From Alphaproteobacteria bacterium (lineage in GTDB: Bacteria > Pseudomonadota > Alphaproteobacteria > Acetobacterales > Acetobacteraceae), in the NCBI GenBank assembly GCA_026400845.1, contig JAPLOH010000327.1, positions 1-53,332 of the forward strand: DNA of 53,332 nt, read 5' to 3'. Shown here piece after piece: positions 18,535 through 28,158 of this stretch (position 1 is the stretch's first letter; each line of letters starts with the position of its first letter). Below the pieces are notes generated by a model that did not search any database, was not told the DNA's origin, and saw only the letters and a list, made by a program, of their open reading frames with translations. The position numbers and the translations under genes were made by a program.

Positions 18535-19386
18535 ATGCTGATCGGTGCCTCGATGTTTTTCACCGACTATTCGATGTCCCCCGCCGCGCTGGCACGCGCG
18601 ATGGAGGAGCGCGGGTTCGAATCCGTGTGGGCGCCGGAGCACTCGCACATCCCGCTGACCCGCAAGAGCCAGTGGGGCGGCGGCGGCGAGTTGCCCAAGC
18701 GCTACTATGACGCGATGGACCCCTTCGTGACCCTCACCGCGGCGGCGGCGGCGACCACGACGCTGAAGATCGGCACCGGCGTCTGCCTGGTCAACCAGCG
18801 CGACCCGATCCAGACCGCCAAGCTGGTCGCCTCGATCGACCAGTTGTCGGCCGGGCGGTTCCTGTTCGGCATCGGTGTCGGCTGGAACGAAGACGAGATG
18901 AACAACCACGGCACCGATTTCGCCACCCGCGCCAAGCTGACGCGCGAGCGGATCGAGGCGATGAAGGAAATCTGGACCAAGTCCAAGGCCGAGTACCACG
19001 GCGAGTTCGTCAATTTCGACCCGATGATGGCCTGGCCGAAGCCGGTGCAGAAGCCGTATCCGCCGGTCATCATGGGTGGCGCCTATCCGCAGGGGGCGCG
19101 GCGCGCGTTGCGCTACGGCAATGGCTGGATCCCCATCGCCGGGCGTGCGGGGCTCGACATGGCCGACGTGATGGGCAAGTTCCGCCAAATGGCGGCGGAG
19201 ATGGAGCGCGACCCCGCGGAAGTGCCGATCTCGCTATTCGGCGCGACCGAGGACGTCGACACGCTGAAGCGCAATCGCGATCTCGGGGTGGTGCGGACCA
19301 CGGTTTCGCTGGATTCGGAAGGGCCCGACAAGATCCTTCCGATCCTCGACCGCTGGGCAGCGATCATCCGCCAGCTCGCGGGGTAA
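18535..19386 (+). CDS. LLM class F420-dependent-type oxidoreductase
   Basis: MLIGASMFFTDYSMSPAALARAMEERGFESVWAPEHSHIP...FLFGIGVGWNEDEMNNHG. Confidence 0.88.
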   Translation: MLIGASMFFTDYSMSPAALARAMEERGFESVWAPEHSHIPLTRKSQWGGGGELPKRYYDAMDPFVTLTAAAAATTTLKIGTGVCLVNQRDPIQTAKLVASIDQLSAGRFLFGIGVGWNEDEMNNHGTDFATRAKLTRERIEAMKEIWTKSKAEYHGEFVNFDPMMAWPKPVQKPYPPVIMGGAYPQGARRALRYGNGWIPIAGRAGLDMADVMGKFRQMAAEMERDPAEVPISLFGATEDVDTLKRNRDLGVVRTTVSLDSEGPDKILPILDRWAAIIRQLAG

Positions 19387-19389
19387 GCC

Positions 19390-19872
19390 TCACCAGGCGG
19401 CGATGATGTCCTTCACGGCAGGCACCGCCAACGCGGCGAAGGCCTGCAAAGTGGGGACATCCGCCGCGCCGTACCAGTGGGCGTCGTGCAGCAGGTTCAT
19501 CATGCCGATGGTGGTGCCGCCCCAGCGGATCGGTACGTTGACGCAGCTTTCGCAGCCGAGCGAGCGGATCAGCGCGTGATCGAAGAACACCGCCTTGATC
19601 TCCTCGTAGTCGTTGAGGAAGCGGCATTCGCCCTCCATCAGGCGGGCTTGCAGCTGGGCGGTGATGGGCTTGCTGCCGCCGACGAGATAGGCGTCGGGCA
19701 TGTTGGAGTAGTAGCGCTGGTTCTCGCCGCGGTCCCAGTTGAGCACCAGAACGGTGAACAGCTTGTGGCCGATGGTGGCTTTCGTCGCGGCATCAAGGGC
19801 GGCGAGCCGGGTGGCGGTGGTGTCGGCCAGGCTGGCGGCGATGAAATGGGGCGTGGAATCGGGGCGGGTCAT
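19390..19872 (-). CDS. GAF domain-containing protein
   Basis: ATIGHKLFTVLVLNWDRGENQRYYSNMPDAYLVGGSKPI...SLGCESCVNVPIRWGGTTIGMMNLLH. Confidence 0.8.
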   Translation of the reverse strand: MTRPDSTPHFIAASLADTTATRLAALDAATKATIGHKLFTVLVLNWDRGENQRYYSNMPDAYLVGGSKPITAQLQARLMEGECRFLNDYEEIKAVFFDHALIRSLGCESCVNVPIRWGGTTIGMMNLLHDAHWYGAADVPTLQAFAALAVPAVKDIIAAW

Positions 19873-19888
19873 GTGGATCTCCTGGGGG

Positions 19889-20077
19889 TTAGGCGCGGAC
19901 ATGCCGCGACGTCATGGTACGCAGGCGCTCCGCAAGCCCATCCATGATGGCGCGGCGCGCGTCCGAGGTGAGGCGGGACCAGGCAGCGATCTCCGACCCG
20001 CTGCGGCCGCAGCCGATGCACAGGCCGGTCACGCGGTCGAGCACGCAGGTTTTGATGCAGGGGCTCTCGATGGTCAC
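19889..20077 (-). CDS. DUF1289 domain-containing small protein
   Basis: GTG start overlapping the upstream stop (GTGA); VTIESPCIKTCVLDRVTGLCIGCGRSGSEIAAWSRLTSDARRAIM. Confidence 0.8.
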   Translation of the reverse strand: MTIESPCIKTCVLDRVTGLCIGCGRSGSEIAAWSRLTSDARRAIMDGLAERLRTMTSRHVRA

Positions 20078-22488
20078 GCGCGCAGGCGCCCGCCGTTGGG
20101 GTCGTGTAGTGGGCGGGCGGTGATGGTGGCGCGGCATTCGGTGCCGAGAACGTCGATGAGGAACTCCCCGCCATCGGCCGCGAGTTCGGCGGGGACATAT
20201 CCCATGGCGATCGACTTGCCGACCGCGTGGCCCCAGCCGCCGGAGGTGACGTGGCCGACCGGCTTGCCGTCTTGCAGGATCACCTCGTAGCCGACGACGT
20301 CGGCATGCGGGGCATCGACCACGAAGGCGCAGAATTTGCGCGTCGGCCCAGCGGCGCGCTCGGCCAGCACCGCATCGCGGCCGATGAAATCGGGCTTGGC
20401 GAAGTCGATGAACACATCGAGCCCGGTTTCGGCGGGGGTGTAGTCGGGTCGGAAATCCTTGTTGAAGGAGCCGTAGTTCTTCTCGAGCCGGAGCGAGGAA
20501 ATCGCCCGACCGCCGTAATGCTTGAGGCCGAGCCCCTCGCCGGCGGCGAGCAGGTCCTCGTAGAGTTGGCTGAGATAGTCGGGCGTTACCCAGATCTCGT
20601 AGCCCAATTCGCCGGTGAAGCCGCAGCGCTGCACGATGGCCGGCGACAGGCCGACCGCCATTTCGCGCACCGCGAAGAACTTGAACCCAGAGTTGGACAC
20701 GTCGCCATCGGCCAGCCGTTCCAGCAGGGCGCGGGAATTCGGCCCCGAGATGGCGAAGCCGGCCAGCGTCGAGCACACCGAACGCACCTGCGCGGTGGCC
20801 GGCGGGTTCTGCGCCTTCAGCCAGCGCAGATGGAACGCCTCGGCGAACCCGGAGCCGACGATGAGGTAGCGCTCCTCGCTGAGGCAGGCGATCGAAAGAT
20901 CGCCCATGATCCGCCCGCGCGGATTGAGCATCGGCGCGATCGCCATGCGGCCCGGCTTCGGAATTTTGCAGGCGAACGCATGATCGAGCCAGGCGCGGCT
21001 GCCCAGGCCGGTGACTTCGTACTTGCCGTAATTGGAGGTCTCGTAAAGGCCGACGGCAGTGCGCACCGCGAGGCACTCGGCCTTCACGTGCTCGAACGCG
21101 TTCGAGCGCCGATAGGTCGGCGTCTCAACCGGCTCGACGCCCGGGGGCGCGAACCACAGCGCGTTCTCCAGCCCGAAATTGGCGCCGAACACCGCGCCCG
21201 CCGCCTTCAGCCGGTCGTAGACGGCGGTGCGGCGATAGGGCCGGGCGGCCGGCATTTCCTCGTTGGGATAGGCGAGGCGGAAGCGGCGGCGGTAGTTCTC
21301 CTCCACCTTGATGTGGGTGTATTTCCGCGTCGCGAACACCCCGTAGCGGGCGCTGTCCATCGCCAGCACGTCCTGCCCGGGGTCGCTCTCGGTCATCCAA
21401 CGCGACAACACGAGGCCGATGCCGCCGCCCTGGCTGAACCCGGCCATGACAGCGCAGGCGAGCCAGAAATTCGGCAGCCCCGCGACCGGGCCGACCAACG
21501 GATTGCCGTCCGGCGAGAAGGTGAACGGCCCGTTCACCACCTTCTTGATCCCCACGCGGCCCACGGCAGGGAAGTGGCGGAAGCCGCGCTCCAGCTCCGG
21601 GGCGATGCGCTCGAGATTATCGGGCAGCAACTGGCTATGGAAATCATCGGGCGTGTGATCGGGCGACCACACCCGCGTGTCCTGCTCGTAGGTGCCGAGC
21701 AACACGCCCTGGCCCTCCTGGCGGAGGTAAATCTCGCCGGTGAAATCGGTGGTGTTGATGATCTCGCGCTCCTGTCCCGCGAGTTCCGGCACCGGTTCGG
21801 TTACGATGTAGTGATGCTCCATCGCCAGCACCGGCAGATCGAGCCCGACGAGGCGCCCCACTTCGCGCGCCCACAGCCCGCCGGCGTTGACCACGTGCTC
21901 GGCGTGGATGGTGCCCTTGTCGGTCACCACATCCCATGTCGAGTCGGGGCGCTGGTTCAGCGCGATGACACGGGTGAAGCGGTTGATTTCGGCCCCCATA
22001 TTGCGCGACGCGGTGGCATAGGCCTGGGTGACCATCCAGGGATCGACATGCCCGCCATCCTCGCGCCACAGCGCCGCCTTGAAGAACTCCTCGGCGATCA
22101 GCACGTTGCGCTTCTTGGCCTCGGCGACCGAGATCAGCTCGGTCTGCATGCCGAGATAGCGGGCGCGGGAGTGGATCAGCTTGAGGAAATCCATCTGCCC
22201 GTCGGAGGAAGCGAGGTAGATGCCGCCGTTGTGGTGGATGCCGCAGGAGAGCCCGGTGACGGCCTCCAACTCGCGGTAGAGATCGAAGGTGTATTTCTGC
22301 AGGCGCGAGACGTTGGCGTCCGAATTCAGCGTCGTCACGCCCCCGGCCGCATGCCAGGTGGAGCCCGAGGTCAGCTCGTTCTTGTCGAGCAGCACGAGAT
22401 CGGTCCAACCGGCCTTGGCCAGGTGATACAGCACGGAGCAGCCGACGACGCCCCCCCCGATGATGACCGCGCGCGCCTGCGTTTTCAT
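20074..22488 (-). CDS. FAD-dependent oxidoreductase/GcvT fusion (dimethylglycine/sarcosine dehydrogenase-like)
   Basis: MKTQARAVIIGGGVVGCSVLYHLAKAGWTDLVLLDKNELTSGSTWHAAGGV..., C-terminal aminomethyltransferase-like region. Confidence 0.93.
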   Translation of the reverse strand: MKTQARAVIIGGGVVGCSVLYHLAKAGWTDLVLLDKNELTSGSTWHAAGGVTTLNSDANVSRLQKYTFDLYRELEAVTGLSCGIHHNGGIYLASSDGQMDFLKLIHSRARYLGMQTELISVAEAKKRNVLIAEEFFKAALWREDGGHVDPWMVTQAYATASRNMGAEINRFTRVIALNQRPDSTWDVVTDKGTIHAEHVVNAGGLWAREVGRLVGLDLPVLAMEHHYIVTEPVPELAGQEREIINTTDFTGEIYLRQEGQGVLLGTYEQDTRVWSPDHTPDDFHSQLLPDNLERIAPELERGFRHFPAVGRVGIKKVVNGPFTFSPDGNPLVGPVAGLPNFWLACAVMAGFSQGGGIGLVLSRWMTESDPGQDVLAMDSARYGVFATRKYTHIKVEENYRRRFRLAYPNEEMPAARPYRRTAVYDRLKAAGAVFGANFGLENALWFAPPGVEPVETPTYRRSNAFEHVKAECLAVRTAVGLYETSNYGKYEVTGLGSRAWLDHAFACKIPKPGRMAIAPMLNPRGRIMGDLSIACLSEERYLIVGSGFAEAFHLRWLKAQNPPATAQVRSVCSTLAGFAISGPNSRALLERLADGDVSNSGFKFFAVREMAVGLSPAIVQRCGFTGELGYEIWVTPDYLSQLYEDLLAAGEGLGLKHYGGRAISSLRLEKNYGSFNKDFRPDYTPAETGLDVFIDFAKPDFIGRDAVLAERAAGPTRKFCAFVVDAPHADVVGYEVILQDGKPVGHVTSGGWGHAVGKSIAMGYVPAELAADGGEFLIDVLGTECRATITARPLHDPNGGRLRA

Positions 22489-22598
22489 GCCGTGTTCCTG
22501 CTTGCCATGCCTATGCCACGGGATAGCGCAGTTCCGCCGCCGCTTCAAAACCTGCGCGCCATGCCCCATGGTGGCGCCTTGAAATTCGGAGTCCCCCC

Positions 22599-24107
22599 AT
22601 GTCCCTGCGCATCGCCGTCGGCGGCTTCATGCACGAGAGCCATTCCTTCGCCCCGCGCCCGACGCGCTATGCCGATTTCCTCCGCCCCGGCGGCTTCCCG
22701 CCGCTGGTGCGCGGCCAGGCGTTGTTCGACGGCGTGCGCGGCACCTCGGTGCCGATCGCCGGGGCCGTCGAAGTCGGCGAGGCCCGTGGCGCCAAGCTGG
22801 TGCCACTCGCCTGGGCCTTCGCCAGCCCCGCCGGTCCGGTGGAGGATGAAGCCTTCGAGCGCATCGCCGCCCTGATCTGCGCCGAACTCTCCGCCGCCCT
22901 CGATGCCGGCCCGCTCGACGGCATCTACCTCGATCTCCACGGCGCCGGCGTGGCGGTCAGCTTCCCGGACATGGAGGGCGAGCTCCTGCGCCGGGTCCGC
23001 GCCATCGCCGGCAACCTGCCGCTCACCATCAGCCTTGATCCCCACTGCAATCTCACCCGGGCGATGGTGGATCTGGTCGACGTGCTGGTGCCCTTCCGCA
23101 CCTACCCCCATATCGACATGCGCGCCGCCGGCGCCCAGGCGATGGAGCTGCTGCTCGCACGCATCGCCCGCGGCACGCCCTGGGCGCGGGCCTTCCGGCA
23201 GATCGACTTCTTCCTGCCGCTCACCACCCAATGCACCATGGTCCCCCCCATGCTGCCGGTGATGGACGAACGGGCAGCACTGGCCGAGCGCAGCCAGGCC
23301 GCCGAAATCGGCTTCTGCTTCGGCTTCCCCTACGCCGATTTCGCCGATTGCGGCCCGGCCTTCGCCGTCTACGCCGACTCCCAGGAACAGGCGGACGTCA
23401 CCGCCGACGCCTTCCTCTCCTACATCAACGCCCGCGAGGCGAGCTTCCTGCTCAACGTCATCCCCGCCGAGGCCGCGGTGCGCGAGGCGATGGAACTCGC
23501 CAAATCCGCCACCAAACCGGTGGTGATCGCCGACACCCAGGACAATCCCGGCGGCGGCGGCCATGGTGACACCACCGGCCTGCTCGCCGAATTCATCCGC
23601 CAGGGCGCCGAAGGGGTGGCGATGGCCCTGATCAATGACGCCGAAAGTGCGGACGCCTGCCACCGCGCCGGCATCGGCGCCCGGGTGCCCCTCATGCTCG
23701 GCGGCAAATCCGACAACGCCCCCCTGCAACTCACCGCTACCGTGCTGAAACTCACCAACGGCAAATTCACCCGCACCGGCCCGATGGCCGAGGGCAACCC
23801 GGCCGATCTCGGCCCCACCGCCCTGGTCGAGGTCGCACCCGGCATCCGCGTCATCGTCTGCTCCCGCAAAATGCAGCCGCATGACCGCTCGGTGTTCCGC
23901 CATGTCGGCATCGAGCCGTCGGATTGCCGGATTCTCGCGGTGAAATCCTCCGTGCATTTCCGCGCCGACTACCAGCCCATCGCCTCCGCGGTGATCGTCG
24001 CCGCGGCCCCCGGCCCGGTGGTGGCCGACAGCTCGGCCCTGCCGTTCCGCCATCTCCGCAAGGGCATGCGGCTGCGGCCGATGGATAATCGAAGCTTTCC
24101 CGGCTGA
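22599..24107 (+). CDS. M81 family metallopeptidase (MlrC-like)
   Basis: MSLRIAVGGFMHESHSFAPRPTRYADF..., DGIYLDLHGAGV, DPHCNLT, DNPGGGGHGDTTGLL. Confidence 0.9.
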   Translation: MSLRIAVGGFMHESHSFAPRPTRYADFLRPGGFPPLVRGQALFDGVRGTSVPIAGAVEVGEARGAKLVPLAWAFASPAGPVEDEAFERIAALICAELSAALDAGPLDGIYLDLHGAGVAVSFPDMEGELLRRVRAIAGNLPLTISLDPHCNLTRAMVDLVDVLVPFRTYPHIDMRAAGAQAMELLLARIARGTPWARAFRQIDFFLPLTTQCTMVPPMLPVMDERAALAERSQAAEIGFCFGFPYADFADCGPAFAVYADSQEQADVTADAFLSYINAREASFLLNVIPAEAAVREAMELAKSATKPVVIADTQDNPGGGGHGDTTGLLAEFIRQGAEGVAMALINDAESADACHRAGIGARVPLMLGGKSDNAPLQLTATVLKLTNGKFTRTGPMAEGNPADLGPTALVEVAPGIRVIVCSRKMQPHDRSVFRHVGIEPSDCRILAVKSSVHFRADYQPIASAVIVAAAPGPVVADSSALPFRHLRKGMRLRPMDNRSFPG

Positions 24108-24140
24108 CCCCAGCCCCCATAAAATCAGGAGCGAAACACC

Positions 24141-25028
24141 ATGAAAATCGGCTTCATCGGCGTCGGCAACATGGGCGGCCCCATGTGCCGCAACATCATC
24201 AAAAACACCAACCACGACGTGGTGGTGTTTGACCTCAATCGCGCCGCCATGGCCGCCTGCGAAGGCGCCCGCGCCGGCGCCTCGGTGGCCGAGGTCGCCG
24301 CCGAATGTGACGTGGTGATTACCTCGCTGCCCATGCCGGCGATCGTCGAAGCCGTCGTTCTCGGCGAAGCCGGCGTCGCCGCCAACATGCGCCCCGGCAC
24401 GACCTTCATCGACCTCTCGACCAACGCCCCCTCCACCGCCCAAAAACTCAACGCGGCCCTGGCCGCGCGCGGCGTCACGATGCTGGAAGCCCCGGTCTCC
24501 GGCGGCGTTCCCCGCGCGGTCGACGGCTCCATCACCATCATGGTCGGCGGCGAGGACAGCGTGTTCGAGGCCCAACGCCCGCTGCTCGCCTCCTTCAGCG
24601 GTGCGGTGGTCCATGTCGGCGCCATCGGCATGGGCTCCACGGCCAAGCTCATCAACAACATGCTCGCCTTCGCCAACATGGCGACCGCCTCCGAAGGCAT
24701 CATGATGGGCCTCGCCGCCGGGATTGATCTCGACAAGCTCGCCGAGGTGGTGAAAGGCAGCTCCGGCGCCTCCTCCGCCTTCATCGGCCTCTGCGCCCGC
24801 GCCCTCTCCGGCCACCGCCAGGCCGCCTTCGCGCTCGATCTTGCCCACAAGGACCTCCGCCTGGCCCAGCAACTCGCCGACGAGGTGGGCGTCCCGAGCC
24901 CGATGGGGTCGGCGACCCTGAACCTGCTGCGTATGGCCCGTGGAATGGGGCTCGGGCCGTCGGACGTGTCGGCGATGATCGGGGTGTATGAGTCCGCGCT
25001 GGGGAAGGTGGCGAAGCTCGGGGGGTGA
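24141..25028 (+). CDS. NAD(P)-dependent oxidoreductase, 3-hydroxyisobutyrate dehydrogenase family
   Basis: MKIGFIGVGNMGGPMCRNIIKNTNHDVVVFDLN..., APVSGGVPRAVDGSITIMVGG. Confidence 0.92.
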   Translation: MKIGFIGVGNMGGPMCRNIIKNTNHDVVVFDLNRAAMAACEGARAGASVAEVAAECDVVITSLPMPAIVEAVVLGEAGVAANMRPGTTFIDLSTNAPSTAQKLNAALAARGVTMLEAPVSGGVPRAVDGSITIMVGGEDSVFEAQRPLLASFSGAVVHVGAIGMGSTAKLINNMLAFANMATASEGIMMGLAAGIDLDKLAEVVKGSSGASSAFIGLCARALSGHRQAAFALDLAHKDLRLAQQLADEVGVPSPMGSATLNLLRMARGMGLGPSDVSAMIGVYESALGKVAKLGG

Positions 25029-25255
25029 TGTGGCATCTCCGTTTCATGCCGACCTCGCCAATCGAACCAACCGACCCGGCCTTGATGCGGTTGTTCGGCA
25101 TGTGCGGGCCGAAAAATCGGCATGGTTGCGTTCGGCGTGGTTTCCGGCGAAGATGGGTGGTTGCAGTGAACGCGCACACCGTGCGCCGTGCGACTCGATT
25201 GGCAAGAGGCGGAGCAGCAGGCGTGCGGTGGGGCGATTGCACAGTTTTGGCTCGG

Positions 25256-26527
25256 ATGTCGCGGCTTCGCGTGCTGCTGGTGCTTGGCGTCGTGTTGTTG
25301 CTGGCCGGCTGCACTTTCGGGCCGGACCCGGTGGCCATGCGCGGGCAGTATTCGGTGAAGGTCGCTGACGCGGCGCTGGCTTCGGGTGCGCCCGAGATGG
25401 CGCTGCGGGTGTCGGAACTGATCATCGAGCGCGATCCGGCGAATGTCGCGGCGATGGTGAGCCGGGGCGATGCGTTGTATGCGCTCGGGCAGTTGACCAA
25501 GGCGCGGGCCGCCTATCGCACCGTGATCGAGCGCGATCCGGCTTTCGTGGCCGCCCATATCGGGCTTGGGCGGACGCTGGTGCGGTCCGACTCGCGGGCG
25601 GCGGAGGCGGCGTTTGCCGCCGCGGTGGCGCGCGATCCGAGCAACACCACGGCGCTCAACAATCTCGGCATCACGCGGGACCTTCTGGGCCGCCGTGTGG
25701 AGGCGCAGGATGCCTACCGCGCCGCGCTGGCGGTGGCGCCGGAGATGGCGGATGTGAAGGTCAATCTCGGCCTTTCGCTGGCGCTGTCGGGCCGGGCGGC
25801 CGAGGCGGCGGAGATGATGCGCCCGCTGGTCGAGCACACTGACGCGACGGCGCTGTGGCGCAACGATGTGGCGGTGGCGCTGACCCTGGCCGGGGACCGC
25901 GATGGCGCGCGCCTGGCACTCGACGGGATCGACGGCGGCAAGCCCGCGCTCGCCGCGCCGCCGCTGCCGGCGGTTGCCATTCGCACCGCGCCGCGTGTGC
26001 AGGTGGTTCGCCAGGACATGCAGGGCGCGCCGGTGCCGCGCGATATGCCGGCCAGCCTGCCACTGCCGGCCACCCCGCCGGTGCTGGCCGCGCTGGATAC
26101 CGCGCCGGCGAAAGCGGTGCAGGCGATGCGCGCGGCAGGGCAATCGCCGCGGATCGACTGGTCGGTGCTGCGGCCCGGCGGCGCATCGGCGGTGCGCGAA
26201 AGCCGTGCGGCACAACCGGCTTCCCCGGCGCCAGTGGCGGCGCCGGTGCCGGTGGTGAGCCGGGATTCCGCCACACCGCGGGAGATGGATGGCGCCAATG
26301 TTCAGCTCGGGGCGGTCGAGCGCGAAATCCTCGCCATGCTGTTGTGGCAGCGGCTCGCGTCGCGCCTGCCGGACATGCTGGAGAACCGGGCGCCGGAGAT
26401 CTCGCGGGCCGACGTGCACGGGCGGACGTTCTGGCGGGTGCGGACCGGCGGATTCGTCTCGCGGAGCGAGGCGAGCGCGTTCTGCGAGCAAATGCGTGGC
26501 CGCGGCGCGGCGTGCTGGGCGATCTGA
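25256..26527 (+). CDS. TPR-repeat lipoprotein with C-terminal SPOR-like domain
   Basis: Lipobox LLLAGC; TPR-type helices (GDALYALGQLTKARAAYRTVIERDP...); C-terminus FWRVRTGGFVSRSEASAFCEQMRGRGAACWAI. Confidence 0.8.
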   Translation: MSRLRVLLVLGVVLLLAGCTFGPDPVAMRGQYSVKVADAALASGAPEMALRVSELIIERDPANVAAMVSRGDALYALGQLTKARAAYRTVIERDPAFVAAHIGLGRTLVRSDSRAAEAAFAAAVARDPSNTTALNNLGITRDLLGRRVEAQDAYRAALAVAPEMADVKVNLGLSLALSGRAAEAAEMMRPLVEHTDATALWRNDVAVALTLAGDRDGARLALDGIDGGKPALAAPPLPAVAIRTAPRVQVVRQDMQGAPVPRDMPASLPLPATPPVLAALDTAPAKAVQAMRAAGQSPRIDWSVLRPGGASAVRESRAAQPASPAPVAAPVPVVSRDSATPREMDGANVQLGAVEREILAMLLWQRLASRLPDMLENRAPEISRADVHGRTFWRVRTGGFVSRSEASAFCEQMRGRGAACWAI

Positions 26528-26533
26528 GCCGGT

Positions 26534-27733
26534 TCAGGCCGGCCGGAAGCTGCGGCGAAGGCACAACGCGATCAGCGCGAGATCGACCACGAGGGCGATC
26601 GGCGCCTTGAGCCCGATCGCCAACACCGGCGCCATCAGGGTGAGCGGATAGGCCGCGACGATCACCAGCTTCTCCCAGCCGTGCAACCCCGCTGGGCCGG
26701 CCGCGCGAAGCAGCCAGGCCAGCGCGAGCACCGCGATCATCTGGTCGTAAAGCAGCACCAGCGGCACTGCGAGCAATGTCGCCGAGAGCAGCGCCGCCTG
26801 AAGCTGCGCGCCGGAGAGCGGGCGGCGCCAGGCCAGGAACACCACCGCCGCGCAGGCCAGTGTCGCTGCCGCCTGGATTACGTAGGCCGGTGTGACGGCG
26901 ATCTCCATCAGCCGCAGCCCGCCGAACAGCGACACGAAGCCGGCGAAATTGATCCGCCCGGAGGTATAGGTGGCGTCCGCGCCCGCCATGGCGGCAAAAT
27001 AGGCCTCCCAGGTTTCGCGCCCCAGCAGCAGCACCGACAGCAGCACGAGCAGGATCGCCATCAGCCCCGCGGCGATGAATGCCCGCCAGCGCCCGGAAGC
27101 GGCGAGGGCAATCGGGGTCAACAACGCGAGGTGCGGCTTGAAGCACAGCGCGCCGAGGGCCGCTCCGGCGGCGTACGGCCGGCGGTCCAGCAGCAGGCCG
27201 AAGGTGCCGAACAGGGCAGCGGTGAGGAACGCGTTCTGGCCCTGGCCGAAGTTCCAGAACGTGGCGGGGAAGGCGATCACCGGGATCAGCCATGCCCGCC
27301 CGCTCTCGCCGAGCACCCGGCGCAGCACGGCGGCGAACAGCACGAAGGTGACGACCTCGAACACCAGGAAGGCGGCGCCGTAGGGCAGGGTGGCGAAGCC
27401 GGCGCAGAGCAGCAGGAACACCGGGGGGTAGTAGAAATAGACGTAGGGCACGCCGGGCGCGGTGGCCTGCTGCTGGGCGATGTAGTGCGCCGCCTGATCA
27501 TAGGCGAGCGCCGGGGTGCCGGCGAGCACGAGCTTGCCGGCAGCGTAGAAGCTCAGGAAATCGATCGACGACTTGCCTATGCCGAACGCGATGTTGGTCT
27601 GCTGGAGCACCAGCAGCACGAAAATTACCAGCTCCACCGCGAGGAACACGCTGCTCCAGGCGATGAGGCGCTGGCGGGTCAGCCAGACGTCCGGCGGGGC
27701 GTTCTCCGACCCGGTGTTGTCTGGCGCGCTCAC
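26534..27733 (-). CDS. GT87/DUF2029-type polyprenol-linked glycosyltransferase (integral membrane)
   Basis: Multi-TM protein with KSSIDFLSFYAAGKLVLAGTPALAYD, FYYPPVFLLLCAGFATLPYGAAFLVFE. Confidence 0.82.
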   Translation of the reverse strand: MSAPDNTGSENAPPDVWLTRQRLIAWSSVFLAVELVIFVLLVLQQTNIAFGIGKSSIDFLSFYAAGKLVLAGTPALAYDQAAHYIAQQQATAPGVPYVYFYYPPVFLLLCAGFATLPYGAAFLVFEVVTFVLFAAVLRRVLGESGRAWLIPVIAFPATFWNFGQGQNAFLTAALFGTFGLLLDRRPYAAGAALGALCFKPHLALLTPIALAASGRWRAFIAAGLMAILLVLLSVLLLGRETWEAYFAAMAGADATYTSGRINFAGFVSLFGGLRLMEIAVTPAYVIQAAATLACAAVVFLAWRRPLSGAQLQAALLSATLLAVPLVLLYDQMIAVLALAWLLRAAGPAGLHGWEKLVIVAAYPLTLMAPVLAIGLKAPIALVVDLALIALCLRRSFRPA

Positions 27734-27735
27734 GG

Positions 27736-28158
27736 TCAGTAGGTGATCTTAGTGGTGTCGGTGAGCGTGCCGGTGAGCGCGGCCCAGATCGGAGAAAACG
27801 CGGTGAACTGGTAGGTGGCGGTCACCGTGATGGTGATGGGGGTCGATGAGGGGAAGCGGTTCTGCGTGATCGACAGCGTTAGCAGGCTCGGGTCGAGGAA
27901 GGGAACGATGTTGGTTAGCGATGCAACGCCGGTCTGGCCGCTCACGATGCCATTGGCGGACAGCGAGTTATCGACCAGCGCGGCGCGGGCGGCCTCGCTG
28001 GTGAAGGCGCGCAGGGAATGTTCGATGATGTAGTAGCGGCCGAGATCCATGCAGCCGATCACCAGCGTCATGAAGGTGACCGCGATGATGGCGAATTCGA
28101 GGCTGGTGACCCCGGAATTGCCGAGCCGGCGGGGGCGCCTATTGGACGCGGACGACAT
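27736..28158 (-). CDS. TadE-like pilus assembly protein
   Basis: NSGVTSLEFAIIAVTFMTLVIGCMDLGRYYIIEHSLRAFTSEAARAA. Confidence 0.8.
   Translation of the reverse strand: MSSASNRRPRRLGNSGVTSLEFAIIAVTFMTLVIGCMDLGRYYIIEHSLRAFTSEAARAALVDNSLSANGIVSGQTGVASLTNIVPFLDPSLLTLSITQNRFPSSTPITITVTATYQFTAFSPIWAALTGTLTDTTKITY

Noticed and set aside
20227-22875. 882-aa plus-strand ORF
   Set aside because: Antisense to the well-supported FAD/GcvT protein; His/Arg/Gly-rich low-complexity translation typical of spurious high-GC ORFs.
22545-24872. 775-aa minus-strand ORF
   Set aside because: Antisense to the MlrC-like and 3-HIBADH-like genes; no recognisable domain; high-GC frame artefact.
24125-26491. 788-aa minus-strand ORF
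   Set aside because: Antisense to the dehydrogenase and SPOR/TPR lipoprotein genes; composition biased, no domain pattern.
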